In this document: positions 9,747 through 16,927 of the stretch, piece after piece | Position numbering within the stretch: position 1 is the first letter of the stretch | Layout of the letters: every line of letters begins with the position of its first letter | From: an uncultured Erysipelotrichaceae bacterium | Lineage (GTDB): Bacteria > Bacillota_I > Bacilli_A > Erysipelotrichales > Coprobacillaceae | Assembly: GCA_947074115.1 (NCBI GenBank) | Contig: CAMTOK010000008.1 | Location: 1 to 38,469 of the forward strand | Reading direction: 5' to 3' | Length of the DNA stretch: 38,469 nt | Program-made: the position numbers and the translations under genes | Notes under the pieces: generated by a model | The model's database searches: none | What the model was told of the DNA's origin: nothing | Seen by the model: only the letters and a program-made list of their open reading frames with translations

Positions 9747-9926
9747 ATGAACTCTTGTTATAATTATGGAGGATGCGGATGCGGAAGCTATATGCCACAA
9801 TATGCTTACAATCCTTTCGGATGCGGTTGTCAACCTATGGGAATGGGAAATGGAAGCACTTGGTTCGCTATCGTTCTCGTAGTTTTCTTATTATTAATTA
9901 TCTGTGGATGTACAAAAATTTGCTAG
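9747..9926 (+). CDS. Small Gly/Cys/Tyr-rich tail-anchored protein, YjcZ-like
   Basis: 59 residues, beginning MNSCYNYGGCGCGSYMPQ and ending in the hydrophobic segment FAIVLVVFLLLIICGC. A short Gly-Tyr-Cys head plus one C-terminal membrane helix is the plan of the YjcZ/YtrI-like small sporulation proteins of Bacillus. Seven cysteines in 59 residues is exceptional in this window. AAAGGAGGG lies at 9732-9740 with good spacing to ATG 9747, and a strong terminator follows at 9972-9996. It is divergent from the UPF0223 gene. A sporulation role is inferred from family form and the 12-mer shared with cotJ. Confidence 0.8.
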   Translation: MNSCYNYGGCGCGSYMPQYAYNPFGCGCQPMGMGNGSTWFAIVLVVFLLLIICGCTKIC

Positions 9927-9971
9927 TCGCTAGTTAATTTTACAAACACATTGATGAAGAATAAATAAACG

Positions 9972-9996
9972 ATGCAGGGTTTCCCTGCATTTTTTA
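9972..9996 (+). terminator. Terminator after the small YjcZ-like gene
   Basis: Perfect 8-bp stem ATGCAGGG/CCCTGCAT (9972-9979, 9983-9990), loop TTT, then a run of T. It separates the small gene from def. Confidence 0.88.
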
Positions 9997-10037
9997 TTTA
10001 TCAGATTGGTTCATATCTAGCATATTTTTGTAATATG

Positions 10038-10046
10038 TGATATCAT
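10038..10046 (+). promoter_or_regulatory. Extended -10 promoter of def
   Basis: TGATATCAT (TG at 10038-10039, hexamer 10041-10046), 18 nt before ATG 10065. The predicted transcription start (about 10053) coincides with the Shine-Dalgarno GAGGTG. No -35 match. Confidence 0.4.
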
Positions 10047-10064
10047 ACAATCGAGGTGAAAATA

Positions 10065-10634
10065 ATGTTATTAATGAAAGATATTATCGATGATGGTGAT
10101 CCAAGAATTAGACAGATATCAAAAGAAGTCTCACTCCCTTTATCAAAAGAGGACGAAGATTTAATCATAAAAATGCACGAGTTTATCGTTAATTCTCAAG
10201 ATGATGAAATCTCAGAAAGATATGATATTAGACCAGCTGTTGGAATTGCAGCTATTCAATTAGGAATTCCTAAACGTATGTGCGCTATTCACGTACCTAC
10301 ATATGACGAAGATGGTGAATTATTAAAATCTGATGATTTTGCGCTTATCAATCCTAAAATCGTTTCTTACACTGAAAAGAAATCTTACCTAAAAGGTGGC
10401 GAAGGATGTTTAAGTGTGAATGATGATGTTGAAGGACTTGTTCCCCGTTATGCAAAAATTACTGTTAAAGCATATGATGCATTAACAAAAAAAGACGTGA
10501 CAATCGTCGCAAGAGGTTTCCTATCTATTTGTATTCAACACGAATTAGATCATTTAGAAGGAAAACTATTCTATGATCATATTAATAAAAAGAATCCATT
10601 ACAACCAATCCCTAACGCTATGGCGATTGATTAA
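10065..10634 (+). CDS. def: Peptide deformylase
   Basis: Metalloenzyme removing the formyl group from nascent N-termini. 189 residues from ATG 10065. The three PDF motifs are all present: VGIAAIQLG (59-67), EGCLS (113-117) with the metal-binding cysteine, and HELDH (159-163) with two histidines and the catalytic glutamate. Length matches the longer Gram-positive (type 2) class. A GTG at 10056 gives a longer frame but lies inside the Shine-Dalgarno GAGGTG, so ATG 10065 is chosen. Single-gene unit closed by a shared terminator. Confidence 0.96.
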   Translation: MLLMKDIIDDGDPRIRQISKEVSLPLSKEDEDLIIKMHEFIVNSQDDEISERYDIRPAVGIAAIQLGIPKRMCAIHVPTYDEDGELLKSDDFALINPKIVSYTEKKSYLKGGEGCLSVNDDVEGLVPRYAKITVKAYDALTKKDVTIVARGFLSICIQHELDHLEGKLFYDHINKKNPLQPIPNAMAID

Positions 10635-10639
10635 TGGTT

Positions 10640-10674
10640 AAAAAACCACAAATCTTAAGATCTGTGGTTTTTTT
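10640..10674. terminator. Bidirectional terminator between def and the GGDEF gene
   Basis: Long imperfect palindrome around AAACCACA...TGTGGTTT (about 10642-10670) flanked by A-run and T-run, so it works on both strands. The GGDEF stop (10673-10675) touches it. Confidence 0.85.
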
Positions 10675-11941
10675 ACATTATATCAAAGAAAGAAATATCT
10701 GCAGGTATTTTACTTTCTTCTTTTTGTTTAATATCTTTTTCTTCTTCAATAACGATTTCTTTTTTTATTTTCTTTTTGATTGCTTCTGATTTATTTTCTC
10801 TTTTTTTGTCTTCATACATCGCTAAATCAGCTTCTAATAATAAATCATCTAATTCTTTGTTTTGATTGAGTTTTTTAGTTGCGATACCAATACTTAAAGA
10901 AACATGGAAATCAAAGTTTTCACGGTTATTAACTTTTTGAACATGATCTAAAATCATTTTTCTCATATTCTTAACTTCTTTTAACGTTTTTCTCTCCCCT
11001 ATAACAACGAATTCATCGCCACCAATACGAGCAACAAAATCTTCTGGATTCGCCGCAAAATTCAGGATAGATGATGCAGATTTAATAGCTTGATCTCCAA
11101 CGTTATGTCCACATTCATCATTAATAACTTTTAAGTTATCAATATCAATCATCGCAAGGAATAAATAATCATTTTCTTGATTCCCATTCAGTTTTAAATT
11201 CATATAACTTTCAAAGTGGTATCTGTTGCTGACTCCAGATAAAGGATCAGTAGTCATAATAACATTTTGAAGATTAAAGTAAAGAATCAACAGTGAAATG
11301 ACAGAAGCTATCCAAGTTGTTGCTAATCCAAAAAATACTGCTTGTAGAAGTGCCCCAATAACTGGAAATATTGGATAAATAAATAGAAATTTTAAATCTC
11401 TTTTTGCTTTTTTTATAGTTGTATTTTTATATGCTTTAAATGTTATGTAAGTACTATATACAAAGTAACTAAAAATTATAATAACAAAGACAAAGTAATA
11501 TGGAGCTCTTGTATAAACATTCTGTGCATTAATTGTAAAGACAATTGGATAAAAGTAACTTGCTATAGTTAATGCTGTTAAAATGAAAACTGGGATCAAA
11601 TAGAAAGGTATTTTCTTTCTTAAAGGATAGAACTTTCCAACTATTTTATATTCACAATACACTAACCATAAAAAGCACATGACTGGTTGTGCAATAAAAT
11701 AAATAGATGTTGCGATTTCATTACCTATTCTCATAAACTTATTAGGGTAACCAACTAGTGCCCACATTAATGTATCACTGATTAACAAAACAATATTAGT
11801 ATAGATCATATATCTGAATATACGATCATCTGTTTCTGGTTTCTTATATATAGACATACCGAAATTCACTAACATTAACACCAATATAATAATGCCGACT
11901 CCATTGATTGTTAAATATAATCCTAAATTATTCATATTCAT
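10673..11941 (-). CDS. Membrane-bound GGDEF diguanylate cyclase
   Basis: 422 residues. About seven hydrophobic segments in residues 8-225 (near 12-30, 44-64, 78-97, 112-131, 148-167, 186-205, 207-223) precede a GGDEF domain. The domain shows DPLSGVSNR (232-240), DIDNLKVINDECGH and RIGGDEF (305-311), all needed for c-di-GMP synthesis. The product-inhibition RxxD site is absent: NPED is at the expected position. A lysine/glutamate-rich tail of about 45 residues follows. The membrane part may sense an unknown signal. ATG 11941 follows GAGGT; ATG 11935 is possible. Convergent with def. Confidence 0.9.
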   Translation of the reverse strand: MNMNNLGLYLTINGVGIIILVLMLVNFGMSIYKKPETDDRIFRYMIYTNIVLLISDTLMWALVGYPNKFMRIGNEIATSIYFIAQPVMCFLWLVYCEYKIVGKFYPLRKKIPFYLIPVFILTALTIASYFYPIVFTINAQNVYTRAPYYFVFVIIIFSYFVYSTYITFKAYKNTTIKKAKRDLKFLFIYPIFPVIGALLQAVFFGLATTWIASVISLLILYFNLQNVIMTTDPLSGVSNRYHFESYMNLKLNGNQENDYLFLAMIDIDNLKVINDECGHNVGDQAIKSASSILNFAANPEDFVARIGGDEFVVIGERKTLKEVKNMRKMILDHVQKVNNRENFDFHVSLSIGIATKKLNQNKELDDLLLEADLAMYEDKKRENKSEAIKKKIKKEIVIEEEKDIKQKEESKIPADISFFDIM

Positions 11942-11975
11942 TCTACCTCGTTTCTCAACAATAATATTATAACTT

Positions 11976-11984
11976 ATTATACCA
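11976..11984 (-). promoter_or_regulatory. Extended -10 promoter of the GGDEF gene
   Basis: The minus strand reads TGGTATAAT, an extended -10, 34 nt upstream of ATG 11941. A second TATAAT lies closer to the gene. No clear -35. Confidence 0.45.
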
Positions 11985-12021
11985 TACGTATTAGGTAATA
12001 ACTAACTAAAATTTTGAGAAT

Positions 12022-12052
12022 ATATAAAAAATATTGTGTTTCCACAATATTT
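12022..12052 (-). terminator. Terminator of metY
   Basis: Perfect 10-bp stem (12029-12038 and 12043-12052, AAATATTGTG/CACAATATTT), 4-nt loop, followed by a T-rich run on the minus strand. The metY stop codon (12051-12053) overlaps the outer arm. Confidence 0.85.
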
Positions 12053-13322
12053 AAATATGTTTAAATGCTTCACTTAAATCATGAATTAAGTCATTAGCGT
12101 TTTCTAAGCCAACTGAGATACGAATTGTTTCTTGTTTTACGCCTCCAGCTAGTCTTTCTTCCTCACTCATCTGTGCATGAGTTGTTGATGCAGGATGCGT
12201 TAATAAGCTTTTAGAATCCGCAAAGTTTGTGACGTGTGTAAATAAGTCAATATTATTAATGACGCTCTTACCGCCTTCTATACCGCCTTTAACACCAAAC
12301 GAGAACAATCCTCCAAAACCATTAGGGAAGTATTTTTTGCATAAATCATGAGATGCATGTCCTTCTAACTCAGCATAACTTACCCACTCAACATCTTGAG
12401 ATTCATTTAGAAACTTTGCAATTGCTCTTGCATTTTGAACATGTTTATCCATTCTTAATGAAAGTGTTTCTAAACCAATCAATGTCATATATGCATTAAA
12501 TGGTGAAAGGCATGATCCTAAATCTCTTAATGTTTTGGCAATCATTTTTGTACATAATGCTCCTTCATTTAAATCAGCATATACAATGTCATGATAAGCT
12601 TTATCTGGTTGTGTCATCAATGGGTAACGATCGTTATGGAAATCAAAGCGACCTGAATCGACGATCATCCCTCCCATAACATGTCCATGTCCAGCAATAT
12701 ATTTTGTTAATGAGTAAACAACGATATCTGCCCCATGTTCAATAGGTTTAAATAGATACGGAGTCGGTGTTGTATTGTCAACAACAAATAAGACTTTATG
12801 CTTTTTACAGATTTTTGATATCGCATCAAAATCAAGCATATCCCCATTAGGATTTCCTACTGATTCTACAAAGATCATTTTTGTCTTTTCATTTATTGCA
12901 TTTTCAAGTTTTTCTAAATCCCTTGGATTCACAAAATGAGTCGTATACCCCATACCTGTCATCATACCTGACAGTGAACCAATTGTTCCTCCATATAAAT
13001 TATTCGCAGCGACGATTTCATCTCCTGCTTCGCATAGTGTCATAATTAACCCCATAATCGCAGCTGTACCTGATGCAAAAGCAACAGCACCTGCTCCACC
13101 GTCTAGTGCTGCCATTCTTTTTTGTAGAACGTCCACCGTAGGATTTGATAAACGCGAATAGAAATATCCACCTTCTTCTAATGCAAAGATACGTTTTGCT
13201 TGATCTGCATCTTCAAATGTAAATGCATTAGATAAGTATAATGGAACACCAGTGGCTTTTGTTGCAGAGTCTGGTGATTGTCCTGCGTGTATTTGTAATG
13301 TATCAAATTGATAGTTTTTCAT
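12051..13322 (-). CDS. metY: O-acetylhomoserine sulfhydrylase (aminocarboxypropyltransferase)
   Basis: PLP enzyme that makes homocysteine from O-acetylhomoserine and sulfide. 423 residues, the MetY length (cystathionine-type relatives are about 380-390). The PLP lysine is K207 in VVYSLTKYIAGHGH. FASGTAAI and VVDNTTPTPYLFKPIEHGAD are conserved in MetY. C-terminal SVGLEN is the usual carboxylate-binding motif. AGGAGGG lies 6 nt before the ATG. No riboswitch or T-box fits in the 62 bp upstream. Other Cys/Met-metabolism PLP enzymes such as methionine gamma-lyase are similar, but the MetY features dominate. Confidence 0.92.
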   Translation of the reverse strand: MKNYQFDTLQIHAGQSPDSATKATGVPLYLSNAFTFEDADQAKRIFALEEGGYFYSRLSNPTVDVLQKRMAALDGGAGAVAFASGTAAIMGLIMTLCEAGDEIVAANNLYGGTIGSLSGMMTGMGYTTHFVNPRDLEKLENAINEKTKMIFVESVGNPNGDMLDFDAISKICKKHKVLFVVDNTTPTPYLFKPIEHGADIVVYSLTKYIAGHGHVMGGMIVDSGRFDFHNDRYPLMTQPDKAYHDIVYADLNEGALCTKMIAKTLRDLGSCLSPFNAYMTLIGLETLSLRMDKHVQNARAIAKFLNESQDVEWVSYAELEGHASHDLCKKYFPNGFGGLFSFGVKGGIEGGKSVINNIDLFTHVTNFADSKSLLTHPASTTHAQMSEEERLAGGVKQETIRISVGLENANDLIHDLSEAFKHI

Positions 13323-13341
13323 GTCATTCCCTCCTGTTCAA

Positions 13342-13350
13342 ATCTTACCA
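13342..13350 (-). promoter_or_regulatory. Extended -10 promoter of metY
   Basis: TGGTAAGAT on the minus strand, 19 nt before the ATG, just downstream of the amt terminator T-run. The predicted leader is only about a dozen bases. Confidence 0.4.
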
Positions 13351-13360
13351 TAGTTTAACA

Positions 13361-13386
13361 ATGAAAAAAAGAGCCGTAGCTCTTTT
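13361..13386 (-). terminator. Terminator of glnK-amt
   Basis: Stem AAAAGAGC/GCTCTTTT (13367-13374, 13379-13386), 4-nt loop, T-run on the minus strand. It overlaps the amt stop (13385-13387). Confidence 0.88.
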
Positions 13387-14635
13387 ATTTTTTAAGGAAG
13401 TCAGCATATGCTTCAGAACCATGTTCACCGATATCAAGACCATTAAGTTCTTCTTCAGGAGTAACACGTAATCCATGACAAAGATCAATAGATTTAAATA
13501 AGATGAAACATCCTGCACATACCCATACAGCAACAGCGATAACACCAATTGCTTGTACTCCTAATAAACTTGCTCCACCACCGTAGAATAATCCAAAGAC
13601 ACCTTCAGAACCTGGAGTGTTCGTTGCGAATAATCCAACAGCTAATGTTCCCCATACACCATTCATACAGTGAACACCAACAGCTCCTACTGGATCATCG
13701 ATGTGACATTTTTTATCTAAGAATTCAATACCAAATGTAACAACTAAACCAGCAATAATACCAATTGCGATAGCACCGTATAAAGATACGATATGACAAC
13801 CTGCAGTAATTGCTACTAAACCTGCTAAAACACCATTTAGTGTCATAGAGATATCTGGTTTACCATAACGGAACCAAGTTAACGCCATTACAGTGACAGC
13901 ACCAGCAGATGCAGCTAAATTTGTTGTCATTGCAATATGACCAATATAACCAGCAACTTCTAATGAAGATGCACAGTTGAATCCAAACCAACAGAACCAT
14001 AAAATAAATACACCTAAAGTTCCCATAGGAATGTTATGTCCTGGAATTGCATTTGCAGTTCCATCTGCGTTATATTTACCAATTCTAGGTCCTAATGTCA
14101 TAGCACCAATTAATGCAGCCCATCCACCAACTGAGTGAACAGCAGTTGATCCTGCGAAATCAATGAATCCCATTTCGCTTAAGAATCCTCCACCCCAAAT
14201 CCAGTGACCTGAAACAGGATAGATAATTAAAGAGATAACAATAGTATACATTAAATATGCAGAGAATTTAGTTCTTTCTGCCATAGCTCCAGAAACAATT
14301 GTTGCTGCTGTTGCACAGAACACTGTTTGGAAAAAGATGAAGACAGTTGGCGATAAATCCGCAAACACGTCTAAATTCATAGTTGTAGGATCAATAAATC
14401 CGCTGAATCCAACAAATCCCCCGATTGAATCACCGAACATTAAACCGAAACCTGCAACCAAGAAAATAATTGACCCCATAGAGAAGTCCATTAAGTTTTT
14501 CATTAAAACGTTATTTGAGTTCTTTTGGCGTGTAAACCCTGATTCCAAAATAGCGAAACCAGCTTGCATAAACATAACAAGAACAGCACCAAGGAAAACC
14601 CAAAGTATATTGATTAATTGTGTCATTTCACTCAT
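13385..14635 (-). CDS. amt: Ammonium transporter
   Basis: Channel-like ammonium transporter of the Amt/Rh family, with about eleven membrane helices over 416 residues. The pore histidines appear in STAVHSVGGWAAL and VGVHCMNGVWGTL. The N-terminal VFLGAVLVMFMQAGFAILESGF is the family signature. It lies 22 bp downstream of a PII gene, the classic glnK-amt pair in which PII blocks the channel when nitrogen is ample. A GGGGGA Shine-Dalgarno precedes ATG 14635. Terminated by the hairpin overlapping its stop. Confidence 0.96.
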   Translation of the reverse strand: MSEMTQLINILWVFLGAVLVMFMQAGFAILESGFTRQKNSNNVLMKNLMDFSMGSIIFLVAGFGLMFGDSIGGFVGFSGFIDPTTMNLDVFADLSPTVFIFFQTVFCATAATIVSGAMAERTKFSAYLMYTIVISLIIYPVSGHWIWGGGFLSEMGFIDFAGSTAVHSVGGWAALIGAMTLGPRIGKYNADGTANAIPGHNIPMGTLGVFILWFCWFGFNCASSLEVAGYIGHIAMTTNLAASAGAVTVMALTWFRYGKPDISMTLNGVLAGLVAITAGCHIVSLYGAIAIGIIAGLVVTFGIEFLDKKCHIDDPVGAVGVHCMNGVWGTLAVGLFATNTPGSEGVFGLFYGGGASLLGVQAIGVIAVAVWVCAGCFILFKSIDLCHGLRVTPEEELNGLDIGEHGSEAYADFLKK

Positions 14636-14657
14636 AATATTTTCCCCCTATATTTTT

Positions 14658-14996
14658 TTATAATGCGCTATCGCCAGTTTCACCTGTACGAATTCTCATT
14701 GCGTCTTCTACATTGTAGATAAAGACTTTACCATCCCCAACAGTTCCTGTTGAAAGTTTAGTTTTGATTAATGTTAATAGATCTGCTAATTCAGCATCTT
14801 TAACAACAACTTCAACTTTTAATTTAGATACTAAGTTCACAGAATACTTAGTTCCTCTATATTGTTGAGTATAACCAAGTTGTTTCCCATGCCCCATGAC
14901 ATTTGAAACCATCATCCCTGAAATACTAAGTTCTTTCAAGATCAGTTTAAAATCTTCTAGTTTTTCTGGACGAATAATAACTTCAACTTTTTTCAT
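14658..14996 (-). CDS. glnK: Nitrogen regulatory protein PII
   Basis: 112 residues from ATG 14996, the exact PII length. MKKVEVIIRPEKLEDFK, the T-loop region (QQYRGTKYSVNLVSK, with the tyrosine position kept), and VGDGKVFIYNVEDAMRIRTGETGDSAL are diagnostic. It senses ATP/ADP and 2-oxoglutarate and controls Amt. The longest frame adds 16 residues from 15044, but GGGGGA lies inside that extension, 6-7 nt before ATG 14996. Cotranscribed with amt. The 349-bp gap upstream holds two candidate promoters and a terminator-like hairpin. Confidence 0.95.
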   Translation of the reverse strand: MKKVEVIIRPEKLEDFKLILKELSISGMMVSNVMGHGKQLGYTQQYRGTKYSVNLVSKLKVEVVVKDAELADLLTLIKTKLSTGTVGDGKVFIYNVEDAMRIRTGETGDSAL

Positions 14997-15044
14997 TTCA
15001 AATCCCCCTTTGTTTTTTGATATTCCATAGAACATCTTATTCAC

Positions 15045-15072
15045 AGTATAACAAAAATGAACGCAAGTTCAA
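15045..15072 (-). promoter_or_regulatory. Proximal glnK promoter with internal dyad
   Basis: -35 TTGAAC (15067-15072), 16-bp spacer, -10 TATACT (15045-15050). The dyad TGAAC-GCAA-GTTCA (15058-15071) overlaps the -35 and spacer and could be an operator. Confidence 0.55.
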
Positions 15073-15190
15073 TTGTTATTTTTTTGACTAATAACAAAGT
15101 ATATCAATTTAATTTAGCAATATAATAAATATAGTTATTAATCATTATTTAATTAATTATTACATTGATAAAATTTTATTGATTAAATCA

Positions 15191-15212
15191 ACAAAAAAAG
15201 GCATTTCTGCCT
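15191..15212 (-). terminator. Hairpin plus T-run upstream of glnK
   Basis: Stem AGGCA/TGCCT (15199-15203, 15208-15212) with a GAAA loop on the minus strand, then seven T. It lies 134 bp past the flavodoxin-like gene's stop and about 195 bp before glnK. It could end the former, or attenuate a transcript from the distal promoter. Confidence 0.8.
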
Positions 15213-15258
15213 ATATGTGTTATTGTGTTAAATTAATTTATCACTGTGATAATTTATT

Positions 15259-15286
15259 ATTATACTAAATTTTCATATTATGAAAA
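15259..15286 (-). promoter_or_regulatory. Possible distal glnK promoter
   Basis: -10 TATAAT (15259-15264), 16-bp spacer, weak -35 TTTTCA (15281-15286). The perfect palindrome at 15269-15287 covers the spacer and -35. A transcript from here would meet the hairpin at 15191-15212. Confidence 0.4.
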
Positions 15287-15345
15287 TATGGTTAATATTG
15301 GTATTGTGACAACTTTTTTCAATATTCTTGTTATTTTATTAATAG

Positions 15346-15780
15346 TTAATAATATTGATGACATATAGTCATCATATCTTCTAGGTATGATCTTGCACTA
15401 GATAATGCATCATCACAGAGTCCATGGTTACAGAATGGCTTGATTTTACATGAATACGTCTCTCTCATAAGAGGCAAATCATATTGATGACATAATTGAA
15501 TAATTCTTTCCATTTGTTTGTTGCTGACAAAGAATAAGTTGAACAATGCAATGTTCTTAACATGTTGTCTCGATAAATGAGAAATAAATTCCTCTAATTC
15601 TTTATCTTTTAAACATACATACTCTTCAAAACCAATAACAAGCAAATCAACATCATGGTTGAAATCATAATCAGAAAGTTCTTTTGCGTATGTTCTGGCT
15701 TCTTTCGCCAAATATTCCGCTAATGATTTAGACATCTTACATTTACTCGTATAAACGACTTCGACTTTCACTTTCACCAT
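15346..15780 (-). CDS. Flavodoxin-like protein of unknown function
   Basis: 144 residues if it starts at ATG 15780. It alternates strand and helix like flavodoxins: VEVVYTSK, VDLLVIGFEEY, VKNIALFNLFFVS, then a C-terminal helix after CKIKPFCNHGLCDDALSSARSYL. The usual FMN phosphate loop (S/TxTGNT) is replaced by TSKCKMS, and six cysteines are present, so FMN binding is uncertain. The start is ambiguous: GAAGGGA lies immediately before ATG 15780, too close, so GTG 15777 or GTG 15771 may be used; the longest frame reaches 15828. Divergent from cotJ. I do not assign a function. Confidence 0.6.
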   Translation of the reverse strand: MVKVKVEVVYTSKCKMSKSLAEYLAKEARTYAKELSDYDFNHDVDLLVIGFEEYVCLKDKELEEFISHLSRQHVKNIALFNLFFVSNKQMERIIQLCHQYDLPLMRETYSCKIKPFCNHGLCDDALSSARSYLEDMMTICHQYY

Positions 15781-15860
15781 TCCCTTCTTTTCTATTTTAA
15801 CAATCAAATATGAACTTAAAATAAACAATTTCCGTTACATATGAACACATTTTTACTTTT

Positions 15861-15872
15861 TGAATAGTTTAA
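15861..15872 (+). promoter_or_regulatory. Putative mother-cell sigma -10 region of the cotJ operon
   Basis: TGAATAGTTTAA, 15 bases before the start and identical to 9716-9727. An AC at 15845-15846, 16 bases before AATAGTTTA, would fit a sigma-K-like -35. In Bacillus, cotJ is sigma-E dependent, so the factor is unsettled. Confidence 0.4.
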
Positions 15873-15887
15873 TTTGAGGAGGTCTTT

Positions 15888-16322
15888 ATGAATTTTTTTC
15901 ATGACAATTTTGATATGTATCCTATGTTTAGAAATGAGGATACACGTATAAAACAACCTAAATTATTTGAACCTAAAGAAGCTATGATGTTAGGAAACCT
16001 ATTTAAAGATTTATATATGACTTATAACGGGTTTTCAAACTTCTATATTCAACCAAAAACACAACGTGATATTTTAATGTTAGAAGTGCAAACAAGTACT
16101 TTTGTTGCACATGAAATTAATCTTTATTTGGATATGTATCCAAATAATCAAAGAATGATTGATTTATTCCATGAAGCGAATAAAAAATTAAACGAAGCAA
16201 TAAAAGCATATGAAGCAGAGTTCGGTCCACTTACTGTTGATCATTCAGATTCTGCTGCTCCATTTGAATGGATTAATGGACCATGGCCATGGGACAACTT
16301 TGACGAAGGGACTGAAATCTAA
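15888..16322 (+). CDS. cotJB: CotJA-CotJB fusion spore coat protein
   Basis: 144 residues. Residues 25-45 (KLFEPKEAMMLGNLFKDLYM) match the C-terminal signature of CotJA (SPKEALKKGTLWPALY type). Residues 57-135 match CotJB: a long helical region (LEVQTSTFVAHEINLYLDMYPNN), KAYEAEFGPLT, then the hallmark ending WINGPWPWD. These are normally two separate proteins of the cotJABC operon. AGGAGG lies 7-8 nt before ATG 15888. The stop overlaps the cotJC start (TAATG). Role: inner coat morphogenesis around the forespore, inferred from the family. Confidence 0.85.
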   Translation: MNFFHDNFDMYPMFRNEDTRIKQPKLFEPKEAMMLGNLFKDLYMTYNGFSNFYIQPKTQRDILMLEVQTSTFVAHEINLYLDMYPNNQRMIDLFHEANKKLNEAIKAYEAEFGPLTVDHSDSAAPFEWINGPWPWDNFDEGTEI

Positions 16323-16909
16323 TGTGGGCATATAAAAAACAATTACAATATCCTATAAATATAAGAAATAAAGATTTAAAGATGGCAAAATTCATCGTTA
16401 CACAATTTGGTGGCGCTAATGGTGAATTAGGTGCGTCATTAAGATATATAACACAACGTTATACAATGCCTGACAATAAAGGAAAAGCTTTATTATCAGA
16501 CATTGGAACAGAAGAACTTTCACATCTTGAAATGATATCAACTATGGTTATTCAATTAACAAAAGATGCGACGATAAAAGAATTAAAAGAAGCAGGTCTT
16601 GAAGCTCATTATACTGAACATGGTTTTTCTTTATTCCCAGTAGATTCTAACGGTGTTCCATTTACTGCTCAATACTTTGCTGTCACTGGTGATCCTGTTG
16701 CAGATTTAGCTGAAGATATGGCAGCTGAACAAAAAGCAAGAGCGACATATGAACATTTAATGAGTTTAACTGAAGATCCAGATTTACTTGCTCCTTTGTC
16801 ATTCTTACGACAAAGGGAGATAGTTCATTATGCACGTTTTAAAGAATTATATGATGAGTATGTAGAAAAATATTATAAACCTGATTTAAATGAAAACCCA
16901 AGCATGTAG
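16322..16909 (+). CDS. cotJC: CotJC spore coat protein, manganese-catalase family
   Basis: 195 residues. A four-helix Mn-catalase fold with GGANGELGASLRYITQRYTM, GTEELSHLEMIST, DMAAEQKARATYEHL and RQREIVHYARF, which supply the glutamates and histidines of a dimanganese site. CotJC proteins are shorter than true catalases and are spore-coat components, but the intact ligands suggest it could still disproportionate peroxide. Coupled to the CotJA-JB gene by a one-base overlap. The stop lies inside the following terminator stem. Confidence 0.93.
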   Translation: MWAYKKQLQYPINIRNKDLKMAKFIVTQFGGANGELGASLRYITQRYTMPDNKGKALLSDIGTEELSHLEMISTMVIQLTKDATIKELKEAGLEAHYTEHGFSLFPVDSNGVPFTAQYFAVTGDPVADLAEDMAAEQKARATYEHLMSLTEDPDLLAPLSFLRQREIVHYARFKELYDEYVEKYYKPDLNENPSM

Positions 16910-16927
16910 CTTGGGTTTGATTTTTTA
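16894..16927. terminator. Terminator of cotJ operon, shared with convergent gene
   Basis: Perfect 10-bp stem AAACCCAAGC/GCTTGGGTTT (16894-16903, 16909-16918), 5-nt loop, T-run on plus. The cotJC TAG (16907-16909) lies in loop and stem. The convergent gene at 16925 ends beside it. Confidence 0.9.

Larger units (their letters stand above)
14997..15345 (-). other. 349-bp gap upstream of glnK: promoters, palindromes, hairpin
   Basis: No gene seen on either strand. It contains two candidate promoters on the minus strand, a terminator-like hairpin at 15191-15212, and palindromes at 15269-15287 (ATTTTCATA/TATGAAAAT), 15238-15252 (TTATCAC/GTGATAA), 15073-15097 (TTGTTATT/AATAACAA) and 15058-15071 (TGAAC/GTTCA). 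No GlnR/TnrA site (TGTNA-N7-TNACA) was found. Confidence 0.6.

Noticed and set aside
13323-13384. Possible SAM riboswitch or T-box before metY
   Set aside because: Only 62 bp separate metY from amt, and they hold a terminator and a promoter; no room for either.
13345-13740. Open frames on both strands across the amt 3' end
   Set aside because: They are shadows of the conserved amt frame and have no Shine-Dalgarno or family features.
15073-15097. GlnR/TnrA operator upstream of glnK
   Set aside because: The dyad TTGTTATT/AATAACAA has the half-site flavour, but the spacing is 13 rather than 7 between TGTNA and TNACA.
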